A stretch of DNA of 64,000 bases from a virus, in the IMG/VR virus record IMGVR_UViG_3300030117_007876, positions 1 to 64,000 of that record, one strand, 5' to 3'. Each line of letters starts with the position of its first letter. Within the stretch, counting starts at the first letter, position 1. The notes under the pieces are model-generated. The model worked only from the letters and a program-made list of their open reading frames with translations, ran no database searches and was not told the origin of the DNA. This document shows, one piece after another, positions 27,147 to 35,762 of this stretch. The position numbers and the translations under genes are program-made.

Positions 27147-27513
27147 AAATCTCAGAAAATATTTAATAGACTGGAACGCTGGAAGCAGAAGTAAATTTCA
27201 AGCTACAGTAAAAAAGTTTATTAAAAAATATTGGGATCAAGATGTTGTGTTTGAAGAATTCCCATTGGTAGGGTCAAGGTTGTCTTTGGATTTTTATAAC
27301 GCTAATAAAAAAATAGCTATAGAAGTTCAAGGACAACAACATGTTAAATACGTTGAATTTTTTCATGGGAACAGGTTTAATTATTTAGAACAGCTAAAAA
27401 GAGACGAAAAAAAAGAAACATTTTGCTCTTTGAATAAAATAAAACTTGTAACTATTTATCAAAACGATATAATAGATAAGCACTTGTTCGAAAGTCAAGG
27501 TGTAATACTATAA
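27106..27513 (+). CDS. PD-(D/E)XK-type endonuclease (VSR/DUF559-like)
   Basis: A 135-residue protein. 'LSLDFYNANKKIAIEVQGQQH' contains the Asp and Glu-x-Gln catalytic motif typical of VSR/DUF559-like nucleases, followed by 'FNYLEQLKRDEKKETFCSLNKIKLVTIY', also family-like. It overlaps recA by 41 nt. It could process recombination intermediates, or be a free-standing mobile endonuclease beside recA. Confidence 0.75.
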   Translation: MELLTTYGKKRRYKNLRKYLIDWNAGSRSKFQATVKKFIKKYWDQDVVFEEFPLVGSRLSLDFYNANKKIAIEVQGQQHVKYVEFFHGNRFNYLEQLKRDEKKETFCSLNKIKLVTIYQNDIIDKHLFESQGVIL

Positions 27514-27517
27514 TGAC

Positions 27518-27781
27518 ATGAAAAAAGATAAAGGGTCAGAGGAATTCAAAAATTTTAAAATACCAGAAAACTATTTTAATAGGCTTTTTGAATTTACTGG
27601 CAGTCAAGAAGAGTCTTCAAAAGGCTTTATATGCGCTTACGTTAACCAAGAAGGTTATCCCCTTATCTATACAAAGATCGCAAGCCCTATCGTCGAAATG
27701 GGCTTAATAAAAGCATTAGAGAAGTATCTTGACGAAGCAAATTCTCCAGAAGATACAATTGACATCTCCCCAGATGAATGA
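27518..27781 (+). CDS. Hypothetical protein, 87 residues
   Basis: A small acidic protein starting MKKDKGSEEFKNF, with a middle strand pattern 'GFICAYVNQEGYPLIY'. It lies between the nuclease and helicase genes with short gaps, so it is part of the replication operon. Possibly a helicase accessory protein; unassigned. Confidence 0.65.
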   Translation: MKKDKGSEEFKNFKIPENYFNRLFEFTGSQEESSKGFICAYVNQEGYPLIYTKIASPIVEMGLIKALEKYLDEANSPEDTIDISPDE

Positions 27782-27794
27782 TATAGTATAATAT

Positions 27795-29312
27795 ATGATA
27801 TATTCTTTTGAGTTGGAAAAACAATTGCTTGCAGGACTCATAAAGTATCCAGATAGATATGCAGATATAGCAGACTTTATTACAGAAAAAGATTTTTGGT
27901 CAGAAATTTCAAAAATAAATAGAACTTTATTTTGCGTTTTAAAACAAGCTATTGATAATGGTGAAGATAATATTGATGAAGTTGTCATAGCTCAACGTGT
28001 TAAATCTTTAGGATTAAGTTTTGAAGACGGTATTGAGCCAGCCGATTACATAGAATCTTTATCAGTAAAACGCATCGCTGCAGATAGAATAAAAAGTGTA
28101 GCAGCTGAATTAAAAAAGTTTACAGTAAGACGAGAAATAGCTTTCTGTGGAGCAGAAATAAATAAAAAAATGAGGGGAATGTCTCCCTCATGCGCTTATA
28201 CAGAAATAGTTGAACAAGCTGATAAAATATATAATGATCAAATAAACCTTTACGAAACCGGATCAGATCACCCTCAAAACATTTTTGACGAAATGGAGGA
28301 TATGATCGAAGAAAGAGGTAATAACCCTATCGAAGAATTTGGTTTCGCAGGTCCTCACCCAAAACTTCAAGATATTTATGGATCTTTATTAAGACCGGGA
28401 AATATCACGGTAATAGTAGCCCGTTCAGGAGTTGGCAAAACTCAATTTTGTTTAGATTTCGCAACAAAAGTTTCTTCTAATTATGAAGTCCCTGTTCTCC
28501 ATTTTGATAATGGGGAAATGAGCAAGGAAGAATTGATATTCAGGCAATGCGCTGCTTTAACTGGAGTTCCAGTTTATTTACTCGAAAGCGGAAACTGGAG
28601 AAAAAGTGGTAAAGAAACAGTAAACAAAGTCAGAACAGTACTTGCAGAATTAAAAAAGCAATACAGAGAGCTATATTATTATAATATAGGGGGAATGAAT
28701 ATTGATAAACAAATAAGTGTTCTAAAAAGATTTTACTATTCCAAAGTTGGTAGAGGTAACCCTTTAATTTTTAGTTTTGATTACATAAAAACAACCAGCG
28801 AAAACATAAGCAATAAAAATGAGTGGCAAGTTGTTGGAGAAATGGTTGATAAGTATAAAAAATGTATTCAAAGAGATATAAAAAGTGATGATGGACCTTG
28901 TGTTTCCATGATAACTTCTGTGCAATCAAACAGGTCAGGAATTGTCACAAACAGAGCTGCAGCAAATGTTGTTGATGATGAAAGTATTGTTTCTTTATCT
29001 GATAGAATTACTCAATTTTCTTCGCACATGTTCATTCTTAGAAACAAAACTAATGATGAACTTCAAGACGAATCTGGATTTGGAACACATAAGTTGATAA
29101 ACGTTAAAGCTAGACATTTAGGAAAAGATATAGCTGGAGCTATAAATCCAGTAACAATGCCTGACGGAACATCTAGAAAAAACTTTGTTAACTTAGAATT
29201 TCAAAATTTTCACATAAGCGAACGAGGCGATTTGAGAGATATAGTAGAATCCCAGTCCACAACAGCAACATTATTAGAAAATTCAAACAATGACATACCA
29301 GACCTTGACTGA
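27795..29312 (+). CDS. Replicative DNA helicase (DnaB-like)
   Basis: A 505-residue protein. The N-terminal domain 'LEKQLLAGLIKYPDRYADI' resembles the DnaB primase-interaction domain. The RecA-like core has Walker A 'ARSGVGKTQF' and 'VLHFDNGEMSKEEL', and Walker B 'LIFSFDYIKTT'. It unwinds the fork as a hexamer. The next gene, a primase, overlaps by 23 nt, a typical helicase-primase pair. Confidence 0.88.
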   Translation: MIYSFELEKQLLAGLIKYPDRYADIADFITEKDFWSEISKINRTLFCVLKQAIDNGEDNIDEVVIAQRVKSLGLSFEDGIEPADYIESLSVKRIAADRIKSVAAELKKFTVRREIAFCGAEINKKMRGMSPSCAYTEIVEQADKIYNDQINLYETGSDHPQNIFDEMEDMIEERGNNPIEEFGFAGPHPKLQDIYGSLLRPGNITVIVARSGVGKTQFCLDFATKVSSNYEVPVLHFDNGEMSKEELIFRQCAALTGVPVYLLESGNWRKSGKETVNKVRTVLAELKKQYRELYYYNIGGMNIDKQISVLKRFYYSKVGRGNPLIFSFDYIKTTSENISNKNEWQVVGEMVDKYKKCIQRDIKSDDGPCVSMITSVQSNRSGIVTNRAAANVVDDESIVSLSDRITQFSSHMFILRNKTNDELQDESGFGTHKLINVKARHLGKDIAGAINPVTMPDGTSRKNFVNLEFQNFHISERGDLRDIVESQSTTATLLENSNNDIPDLD

Positions 29313-30396
29313 AGATAAATCCGAAAAGATTGAAGAAATCTTAGTTGATTTAGGTTATGAATTATCTGACAGAGGTAAATATTGGCAAGCCAAAGCTCTT
29401 TATAGAGATGGTGATAACCCTACTGCGCTTCAAATATGGAAAAATACAGGAATATGGAAAGATTTTGTAGCAAACACTAAATACCAACCATTTAATAAAC
29501 TTTTACAACTTTCTTGCAAAGATGATGCTAGATTAAGCGAGATCATAGAATCTATAAAAAACGAAAACGAGTGTTTTATACCCGTAATCAGAGCTCCAAA
29601 GATGGAAACAGAACAATTTTTTAACCATGATGATGTAGGAACTTTATTACCTCATTATAATTTTTACAACAAAAGAAAAATATCAGATAAGACCTTAAAA
29701 CTTTACCGATCAGGTTTTTCTATGGCTGGAAAAATGAACGGAAGATTTGTTTTTCCAATATATGATGAAAATAGTAAAGTCATAGGTATAACCGGCAGAC
29801 ATTTGCTTTATGATAACAGCAAAAATATAGCTAAATGGAAACATCTTGGCAGGAAAGCGAATTGGATTTACCCAATCAATATTAAAAGCGATGGTGAAAG
29901 CGCGTTTCTAGAAGATATTGAAGAAAAGAAAGAAATAATACTAGTTGAAGGCATAGGTGATAGTCTAGCTTTAACTGAGCAAGGTGTTTTAAATCATATG
30001 GTTATTTTTGGTTTAGAAATAAGCTCCAAACAGTTATCATATTTAATATCTTTAAATTTAGACAAAATCATTATTTCCACTAATAATGATAAAGGTAAAA
30101 GCGACAACAGAGGATTATATGCAGCAATAAAGAATTATTTAAAATTAATAAAAGTTTTTGATATAGCTAAAGTAGAAATCAAATTACCAATACTTAAAGA
30201 TTTTGGAGAAATGCTAGAGTCTGGTGTAAGTATTGATGAATGGAAAAATAAATCATGCACCAAAAATCTTGAGGTAGAATATATCATTAAATATATAAAA
30301 CGAAATAAAGAAGAGTTTAGTAAATATAAAAAACAAGCTAAACTTTTAAAAGATTTTTTAGAACAAATAAACCTTGAAGCAGACTTTATCAGCTAG
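29290..30396 (+). CDS. DNA primase (TOPRIM, DnaG-like) without zinc-binding Cys
   Basis: A 368-residue protein. The N-terminal block ('YWQAKALYRDGDNPTALQIW', 'GIWKDFV') is the CHC2-zinc-domain fold position but lacks the zinc cysteines. The core has 'FPIYDENSKVIGITGR' and the TOPRIM motif 'ILVEGIGDSLAL' followed by 'IIISTNNDKGKSDNRG' in place of a strict D-x-D. It makes RNA primers for the phage fork. Overlaps both neighbours by 23 nt. Confidence 0.85.
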   Translation: MTYQTLTEDKSEKIEEILVDLGYELSDRGKYWQAKALYRDGDNPTALQIWKNTGIWKDFVANTKYQPFNKLLQLSCKDDARLSEIIESIKNENECFIPVIRAPKMETEQFFNHDDVGTLLPHYNFYNKRKISDKTLKLYRSGFSMAGKMNGRFVFPIYDENSKVIGITGRHLLYDNSKNIAKWKHLGRKANWIYPINIKSDGESAFLEDIEEKKEIILVEGIGDSLALTEQGVLNHMVIFGLEISSKQLSYLISLNLDKIIISTNNDKGKSDNRGLYAAIKNYLKLIKVFDIAKVEIKLPILKDFGEMLESGVSIDEWKNKSCTKNLEVEYIIKYIKRNKEEFSKYKKQAKLLKDFLEQINLEADFIS

Positions 30397-31483
30397 CAAA
30401 ATTAAAACCATGTCAGGCTGCTCTTGGCAGTACTGGTGCAAATACCACTTAAAGCTTCCAGATAAAACAAATGACGGTGCGCTAAAAGGCAGTATTGTGC
30501 ATCTAGTTTTAGAATGCCTTGGTAAAAAGAGGCATAAAAAACACTATAAGACTATTTTAAAAACAGGAAACATAGAATCCTCAAAAGCTGTTATAAATTT
30601 AGTTCTAAAACATGCTAAGAGAGATAATTTATTACATGACCCACTTAACCTTGAAGACATGGAAAATATGATTTTCAGAGGTTTGGTTTATGATTTTTTC
30701 GGTGATCGATACGGTAAGCCTACAAAAATTATTTCAGAAAAAGACTTCGAGATAGAAATAAACGAAAAAGATTTTTTTTATAAAGTAAAAGGTTTCATAG
30801 ATAAATTATTCATATACAAAAAGAAAAGCATTGCGTTAATAAGAGATTTTAAAACTAATAAAAAAGTTTATGAAGGAAAAGAAGTAACAGATAATCTGCA
30901 AGATTATATATATACATTAGCTGTAAAAAAACTTTACCCAGAGTTTAAGAATATAAAAATGGAGTTTGTTTTTCTTAAAGCTATGGAAAGTTCTAAATCT
31001 GAAACAGGATCTTGGCAGATTATAGGTGAAGATAAATCAATTTTAGAAATGAGACAGAAAAGCGAGCATGAGTTAAAAGGGTTTGAATATGAGCTTGCTG
31101 AATATCAAAATTACGCAGATAATTTCACCGAAAAAACTGCTTTATCTAATTTAGCTTTTCATCAAGGAATGCCCAATGATGGAAGCTTTTCTGGAAGGCT
31201 TTTATGCGGGTTCGCAAAATTTCCTAATGAAAAAAAGAAAGACGGTTCTCCTAAATGGTATTGTACATATAAATTTCCATTTGAATACTATTCTTTAATT
31301 AATAAAGAGGGGAAACTTAAGAGAAATTATTTTACTGAAAAAGAAGCTCTCGAAAACAAAAAAAACGGTGACTCAATATTACAAAAAGAATATGAAGGTT
31401 GCCCCACTTTTGAAAAGAAAAAACCTATAGCTTCACCTTTTGATTTTGATTCTAAAGACGATTTTGATCTTGACAAGTTTTAG
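30374..31483 (+). CDS. RecB/Cas4-like PD-(D/E)XK nuclease
   Basis: A 369-residue protein using a TTG start at 30374, supported because the family N-terminal motif ('LSASKIKTMSGCSWQYWCKY') comes directly after it. Catalytic features: 'LKGSIVHLVLE' (conserved His), 'EINEKDFFYKVKGFIDKLF' (Asp), 'IALIRDFKTNKK' (D-x-K). 'DNLQDYIYTLAV' (Q-x-x-x-Y) completes the RecB nuclease signature. It resembles the Cas4/AddB exonuclease domain. Likely trims ends during replication or recombination. Confidence 0.8.
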   Translation: MKQTLSASKIKTMSGCSWQYWCKYHLKLPDKTNDGALKGSIVHLVLECLGKKRHKKHYKTILKTGNIESSKAVINLVLKHAKRDNLLHDPLNLEDMENMIFRGLVYDFFGDRYGKPTKIISEKDFEIEINEKDFFYKVKGFIDKLFIYKKKSIALIRDFKTNKKVYEGKEVTDNLQDYIYTLAVKKLYPEFKNIKMEFVFLKAMESSKSETGSWQIIGEDKSILEMRQKSEHELKGFEYELAEYQNYADNFTEKTALSNLAFHQGMPNDGSFSGRLLCGFAKFPNEKKKDGSPKWYCTYKFPFEYYSLINKEGKLKRNYFTEKEALENKKNGDSILQKEYEGCPTFEKKKPIASPFDFDSKDDFDLDKF

Positions 31484-31504
31484 AAATAGGTTATACTTTC
31501 ACCT

Positions 31505-32260
31505 ATGCTAGCTTTGTTTAAGAGCCATTACTCAATAGGCAAATCAATTCTGACCTTGAATGATCCTTCTAGTATTTCTGATGGTGGTCCCGATAGCATA
31601 TTTAAAATAGCTAAAGATAATAACCTCGAACAATTAATCTTAGTTGAAGATTCTTTAATAGGTTTTTTTGAAGCCTACAGAAGATCTAACAATTTAGGGA
31701 TACAGTTGATTTTTGGGTTGAGGCTTGCCATGCGAAACTCAAAAAGCGAAGAGGATAAAACCAGCGAACATAAAATCGTTATTTTTTCTAAAAACGATGA
31801 TGGTTGTAGATTGTTAAATCAAATATATTCTAAAGCTTTTTGTGACAACGATAAATTTCTCACTTACCAAGAGCTAAAAGAATTATGGAATGATGACAGC
31901 TTAAAATTAGCGGTACCATTTTATGATTCATTTATTCACGTAAACAATTTTACTTTCAGTAACGCAGTTCCAGATTTAAGCTTTACAGAGCCAACTTTTT
32001 TTATTGAAGAAAACAACAGCCCTATAGACGAACTTTTAAAATCTAAAGTATTAGAAGTGTGCAGTAAAAAAGGCTATAAAATAGAAAAAGCTAAAAGCAT
32101 TTATTACAAAAATAAACAATACGCTCAAGCTCACATGACATATAAAATCATATGCAGTAGAAGCTTTGGAAAAAGCAAAACTTTATCTAAACCTAATCTT
32201 GAGCATTTTTGCAGTGATGAATTTTCTTTTGAATCTTGGAAAGAACAAAACCATGAATAG
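31505..32260 (+). CDS. Detached PHP-type domain of DNA polymerase III alpha
   Basis: A 251-residue protein opening 'ALFKSHYSIGKSILTL', matching the PHP start of DnaE/PolC ('HSHYSLLDG') but with degenerate metal ligands. 'PDSIFKIAKDNNLEQLILVED' and 'IQLIFGLRLAM' follow the PHP order. The polymerase core is a separate gene at 33204, so the usual N-terminal domain is encoded independently. It may be a structural subunit of the polymerase. Confidence 0.7.
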   Translation: MLALFKSHYSIGKSILTLNDPSSISDGGPDSIFKIAKDNNLEQLILVEDSLIGFFEAYRRSNNLGIQLIFGLRLAMRNSKSEEDKTSEHKIVIFSKNDDGCRLLNQIYSKAFCDNDKFLTYQELKELWNDDSLKLAVPFYDSFIHVNNFTFSNAVPDLSFTEPTFFIEENNSPIDELLKSKVLEVCSKKGYKIEKAKSIYYKNKQYAQAHMTYKIICSRSFGKSKTLSKPNLEHFCSDEFSFESWKEQNHE

Positions 32261-32594
32261 CGAAAAAATAGTCGCACCTAAAAAATACAAAATGGGCGAT
32301 ATCGTCTGTAAAACAACATGGTCTGAATCAGTAAAAAATAAAAATTTTTCCATCCCAAAACTCGTAATCGAAATTAAATCAGAAGGCGTTTTAAGTGATG
32401 AAGATATATTTGATTATGTGGGCTTGGTAGGTAAAATGAATTTATGCGAACAAAGCATCTCACCTAATATAGAAGCTCATATTGATCATAAGAAACAATT
32501 AGTTACTTTTGTGGCTTGCCAGCCTATTAAAAAAGGAGAAGAACTTATTTATAACCTACATATTAGCTGTTTTAATAATGTTAAGATACGATAA
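32253..32594 (+). CDS. SET-like domain protein
   Basis: A 113-residue protein starting MNSEKIVAPKKYKM at 32253; a longer ORF from 32166 is out of place inside the PHP gene. The C-terminus, 'ANIEAHID...LVTFVACQPIKKGEELIYNL', matches the SET-domain ending (Asn motif, then I-x-K-G-E-E-L-x-Y). Small SET-like proteins in phages methylate Lys or are inactive. The N-terminal half is short, so it may be a partial domain. Confidence 0.5.
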   Translation: MNSEKIVAPKKYKMGDIVCKTTWSESVKNKNFSIPKLVIEIKSEGVLSDEDIFDYVGLVGKMNLCEQSISPNIEAHIDHKKQLVTFVACQPIKKGEELIYNLHISCFNNVKIR

Positions 32595-33207
32595 AAAACA
32601 AAAATACATTTGCTTTGATTTTGAGACTTGCAATCTTAATTTATTAAGCCCCGACAATAAACCATGGCAATTAAGCTATTTAATAGCAGAAGGCAATAAA
32701 GTATTAAAAGAAAAAGATTGTTATATAAATTGGCCAGACTTAAAACTTTCTGAAGAAGCTCGCAAGATAACAAGGTTCGATGATCAAAAATATAAAAGAT
32801 TAGCTTCTGACCCTAAAGAAATACTTGAAGATTTTCAAAAATATCTTTATGATGAAGATTACATAATAATAGGTCAAAATTTGTTAGGCTTTGATGTTTA
32901 TATACATAGAATATACTGCAAACTTCTTGGGGTTAAACCAGATTATTCTTATATTAATAGAATTTATGACACTAATTGCATAGCAAAAGCTATAAAAAAG
33001 GACTTGCAACCACCAAAAGATTTAGAGTTAATTTATTGGCAGTATAAACTTAACGATTTCAGAGAGAAAAATATGCGCACAAGCATAAAAGCGCAATTAA
33101 AGCAGTACAAAATCGATTTTAATGAAAATAAACTTCATGATTCTTTGTACGATATAAAAATGAACTTTCAAATATTCTTAAAACAAATTTGGCAAATCGA
33201 TATATGA
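32578..33207 (+). CDS. DnaQ-like 3'-5' exonuclease
   Basis: A 209-residue protein starting MLRYDKKQKYICFDFET at 32578. Motifs ExoI 'CFDFETCNLN', ExoII 'IIGQNLLGFDVYI', ExoIII 'LHDSLYDIKMNF' define the DEDDh family. It is the likely proofreading subunit, encoded directly upstream of the DNA polymerase core, with an ATGA overlap. Confidence 0.85.
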   Translation: MLRYDKKQKYICFDFETCNLNLLSPDNKPWQLSYLIAEGNKVLKEKDCYINWPDLKLSEEARKITRFDDQKYKRLASDPKEILEDFQKYLYDEDYIIIGQNLLGFDVYIHRIYCKLLGVKPDYSYINRIYDTNCIAKAIKKDLQPPKDLELIYWQYKLNDFREKNMRTSIKAQLKQYKIDFNENKLHDSLYDIKMNFQIFLKQIWQIDI

Positions 33208-35762
33208 ATTTTCTTGATGACATAAAACCTTACCAAAAGGCGATGCTTCCGGGTGTTCGTTTGCCTAAAATTAACATCGAGCCTAAGTATTACAATCAGC
33301 TTGATCTTCCTGAAGATGCTGACAACTTTACATTTTTAAAAGCTTTATGTTACGCTAATTTAACTAAATCACAACACGAATCAAAAGAGTATCAAGATCG
33401 CTTAAAGATGGAGCTTGGTATTTTTGATGAATTAGGATTTGTTGATTACGTTTTATTAAACTGGGACATTTTAAATTTCTGTCATGAAAATTCGATACCT
33501 ACCGGACCCGGTAGAGGTAGTGCTGCGGGATCTTTAGTTTTGTTTTTAGTTGGAGTAACGAAAGTTGATCCTATTGAATATGGTTTATTCTTCGAAAGAT
33601 TTGTTAGCAAATCTAGAGCTAAAAAAATAGAACAAGATGGTATAACTTATCTAGAGGGATCTCTTTTACCTGATGTCGATAACGATATAAGTTACGACAG
33701 AAGACCAGAAGTTATCAAATATATTGAACAAAAGCATATAGGAAAAACTTCTAAAATATTAACACTAAATACTCTTTCTGGTAAATTATGCATAAAAGAG
33801 TGCGGTAAAATTGTTGGAGAATATTCTGAATCTGAAGTTAATGAAGTTAGCGATAAAATACCTAAAAACTTTGGAAGAGTTTTACCGTTAAAAGACGCTT
33901 TTGCACAAAATGAAAAATTTAAAGAGTGGGTAGAAGATAATAACAACGGTGAGATATTTAAAATAGGCAGGAAAATAGAAGGTCTTAATAAAAATACTGG
34001 AGTTCACCCATCAGGCATAGCTATTTCTTTTTACAATATTGAAGAAATTTGCCCCATGCAAAAAACCGGAGATGGGGATTTAGTAAGCGGCTATGATATG
34101 AATTATGTCGCTGAACTAATGGTTAAATTTGATGTTTTAGGCCTAAGAACTTTAACCGTTGTAAATGAAACTTGCAGACAATTAAACATAGAAACATCTA
34201 GTTTAAAAGTAGATGATCCATTTATTTATAAAAATTTAGAAAACTTAAATACCCCTCAAGGTTTATTTCAGATTGAAGCTGATACTAATTTCAGGGTTTG
34301 TAAAAAAGTTAAACCTAAAAACTTAGAACAACTTAGCGCAGTTGTTGCTATAGCTAGACCCGGCGCTCTTGATTTTGCAGATCAATATGCAACTTATTCA
34401 CAGACTGGTGAATTTCAGCTTGTTCATGATTTCTTTCAAGAAGAGCTCTCTTACACTGGAGGCATTCCACTTTATCAAGAGCAGCTTATGAAAATGGCCG
34501 TTAAGATCGGGTTCACACTTGATGAATCGGAACAGCTTCGAAGAATTGTTGGCAAAAAGAAAGTTGATCAAATGCCAGCATGGAAACAAAAAATAAAAGA
34601 CAAAGTTGAACAGCGAAATTTAGACCCTAAAATAGGCGATGTTTTATGGAAAGTTGCTGAAGATTCTGCTAATTATAGTTTTAATAAATCACATAGTATA
34701 TCTTATGCAATATTAGCCGCATGGACAGCGTATTTAAAATTCAAGCACCCTAAAGAATTCTTCTTGTCCTTGTTAAAGCTTTCTAAATATGAACCTGATT
34801 CTCACACAGAAATAAATAAAATCTCTCAGGAGCTACAGTTTTTTGATATGGAACTTTTGTCTCCTGATTTAGCTAAATCAAAAATAGATTTTTCCATTGA
34901 AAACGGCAACATCAGATTTGGTTTAAATGCTATTAAAGGGGTTTCAGAAAAATCTCTTGAATCTTTAGAAAATTTTAGAGAATCCAAAACGCCTACTAAG
35001 TTTGATATTTTTATATCAGCGAAACAAGCAGGTATAAACATAGGATTACTATCTGCATTGATTCAAGCAGGAACCTTAAGATCATATAAAACAGACAGAA
35101 CTAGATTAGTTTTAGAAGCTCAAACTTTTAACCTTCTAACAGACAAAGAAAAAGCTTTTGTTTGTCAGGTAGGTAAAAAGTATAATTATGATATACTAAC
35201 AATCATCCATGACTGCGCAAAAATTAACAAAACAAAGCGAGATGATGGCAGACCTTTCATGACAGAAAAGAGGTATGAGACTTTTGTCAAAAAGTATTCT
35301 AATTATAAAACGATATATAATCAAAACAGAAATTATGAAGATTTTGCTAATTGGGTTTACGAAAACAAATTGTTAGGCTATACACCTTCTGTTAAATTAA
35401 AAACTGTTTTTATGCAGAATGAAAAATCTTTCACAGATTGCGTGGAATTAATGTCTGTTTTCTCTGGGGATAAAGTGAAAATGGTTGGGGAAGTTGAAGA
35501 TGTTTATAAAGGTAAAACTCGTAAAGATAATAGTAATTTTTACAAGTTTAAAATGAAAGACGAAACAGGTAGAACAGATGCTTTATTCATGGATACTAGA
35601 AGAGGAAAAAATCTGTCCACTTACATCGAAAACGGAAATAAAATTCCTGAAAAAGGTGATATAGTTGTATTTACAGGAAGGAAAGGAGATGATATAATCT
35701 GGTTAGAAAAAATGGCTATTCAAAACGATAGAATATTCATGAAATTATCTGATATAAAATGA
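33204..35762 (+). CDS. DNA polymerase III alpha core (DnaE-type), lacking PHP
   Basis: 852 residues from MNFLDDIKPY at 33204 (ATGA overlap with the exonuclease). Palm motifs: 'TGPGRGSAAGSLVLFLVG', catalytic 'PDVDNDISYDRRPEVIKYI', 'HPSGIAIS', 'FDVLGLRTL'. The finger and thumb regions follow, and a C-terminal OB fold is visible ('VKMVGEVEDVYKGKTRKD'). The N-terminal PHP domain is absent and encoded separately at 31505. It is the replicative polymerase of this phage. Confidence 0.9.
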   Translation: MNFLDDIKPYQKAMLPGVRLPKINIEPKYYNQLDLPEDADNFTFLKALCYANLTKSQHESKEYQDRLKMELGIFDELGFVDYVLLNWDILNFCHENSIPTGPGRGSAAGSLVLFLVGVTKVDPIEYGLFFERFVSKSRAKKIEQDGITYLEGSLLPDVDNDISYDRRPEVIKYIEQKHIGKTSKILTLNTLSGKLCIKECGKIVGEYSESEVNEVSDKIPKNFGRVLPLKDAFAQNEKFKEWVEDNNNGEIFKIGRKIEGLNKNTGVHPSGIAISFYNIEEICPMQKTGDGDLVSGYDMNYVAELMVKFDVLGLRTLTVVNETCRQLNIETSSLKVDDPFIYKNLENLNTPQGLFQIEADTNFRVCKKVKPKNLEQLSAVVAIARPGALDFADQYATYSQTGEFQLVHDFFQEELSYTGGIPLYQEQLMKMAVKIGFTLDESEQLRRIVGKKKVDQMPAWKQKIKDKVEQRNLDPKIGDVLWKVAEDSANYSFNKSHSISYAILAAWTAYLKFKHPKEFFLSLLKLSKYEPDSHTEINKISQELQFFDMELLSPDLAKSKIDFSIENGNIRFGLNAIKGVSEKSLESLENFRESKTPTKFDIFISAKQAGINIGLLSALIQAGTLRSYKTDRTRLVLEAQTFNLLTDKEKAFVCQVGKKYNYDILTIIHDCAKINKTKRDDGRPFMTEKRYETFVKKYSNYKTIYNQNRNYEDFANWVYENKLLGYTPSVKLKTVFMQNEKSFTDCVELMSVFSGDKVKMVGEVEDVYKGKTRKDNSNFYKFKMKDETGRTDALFMDTRRGKNLSTYIENGNKIPEKGDIVVFTGRKGDDIIWLEKMAIQNDRIFMKLSDIK

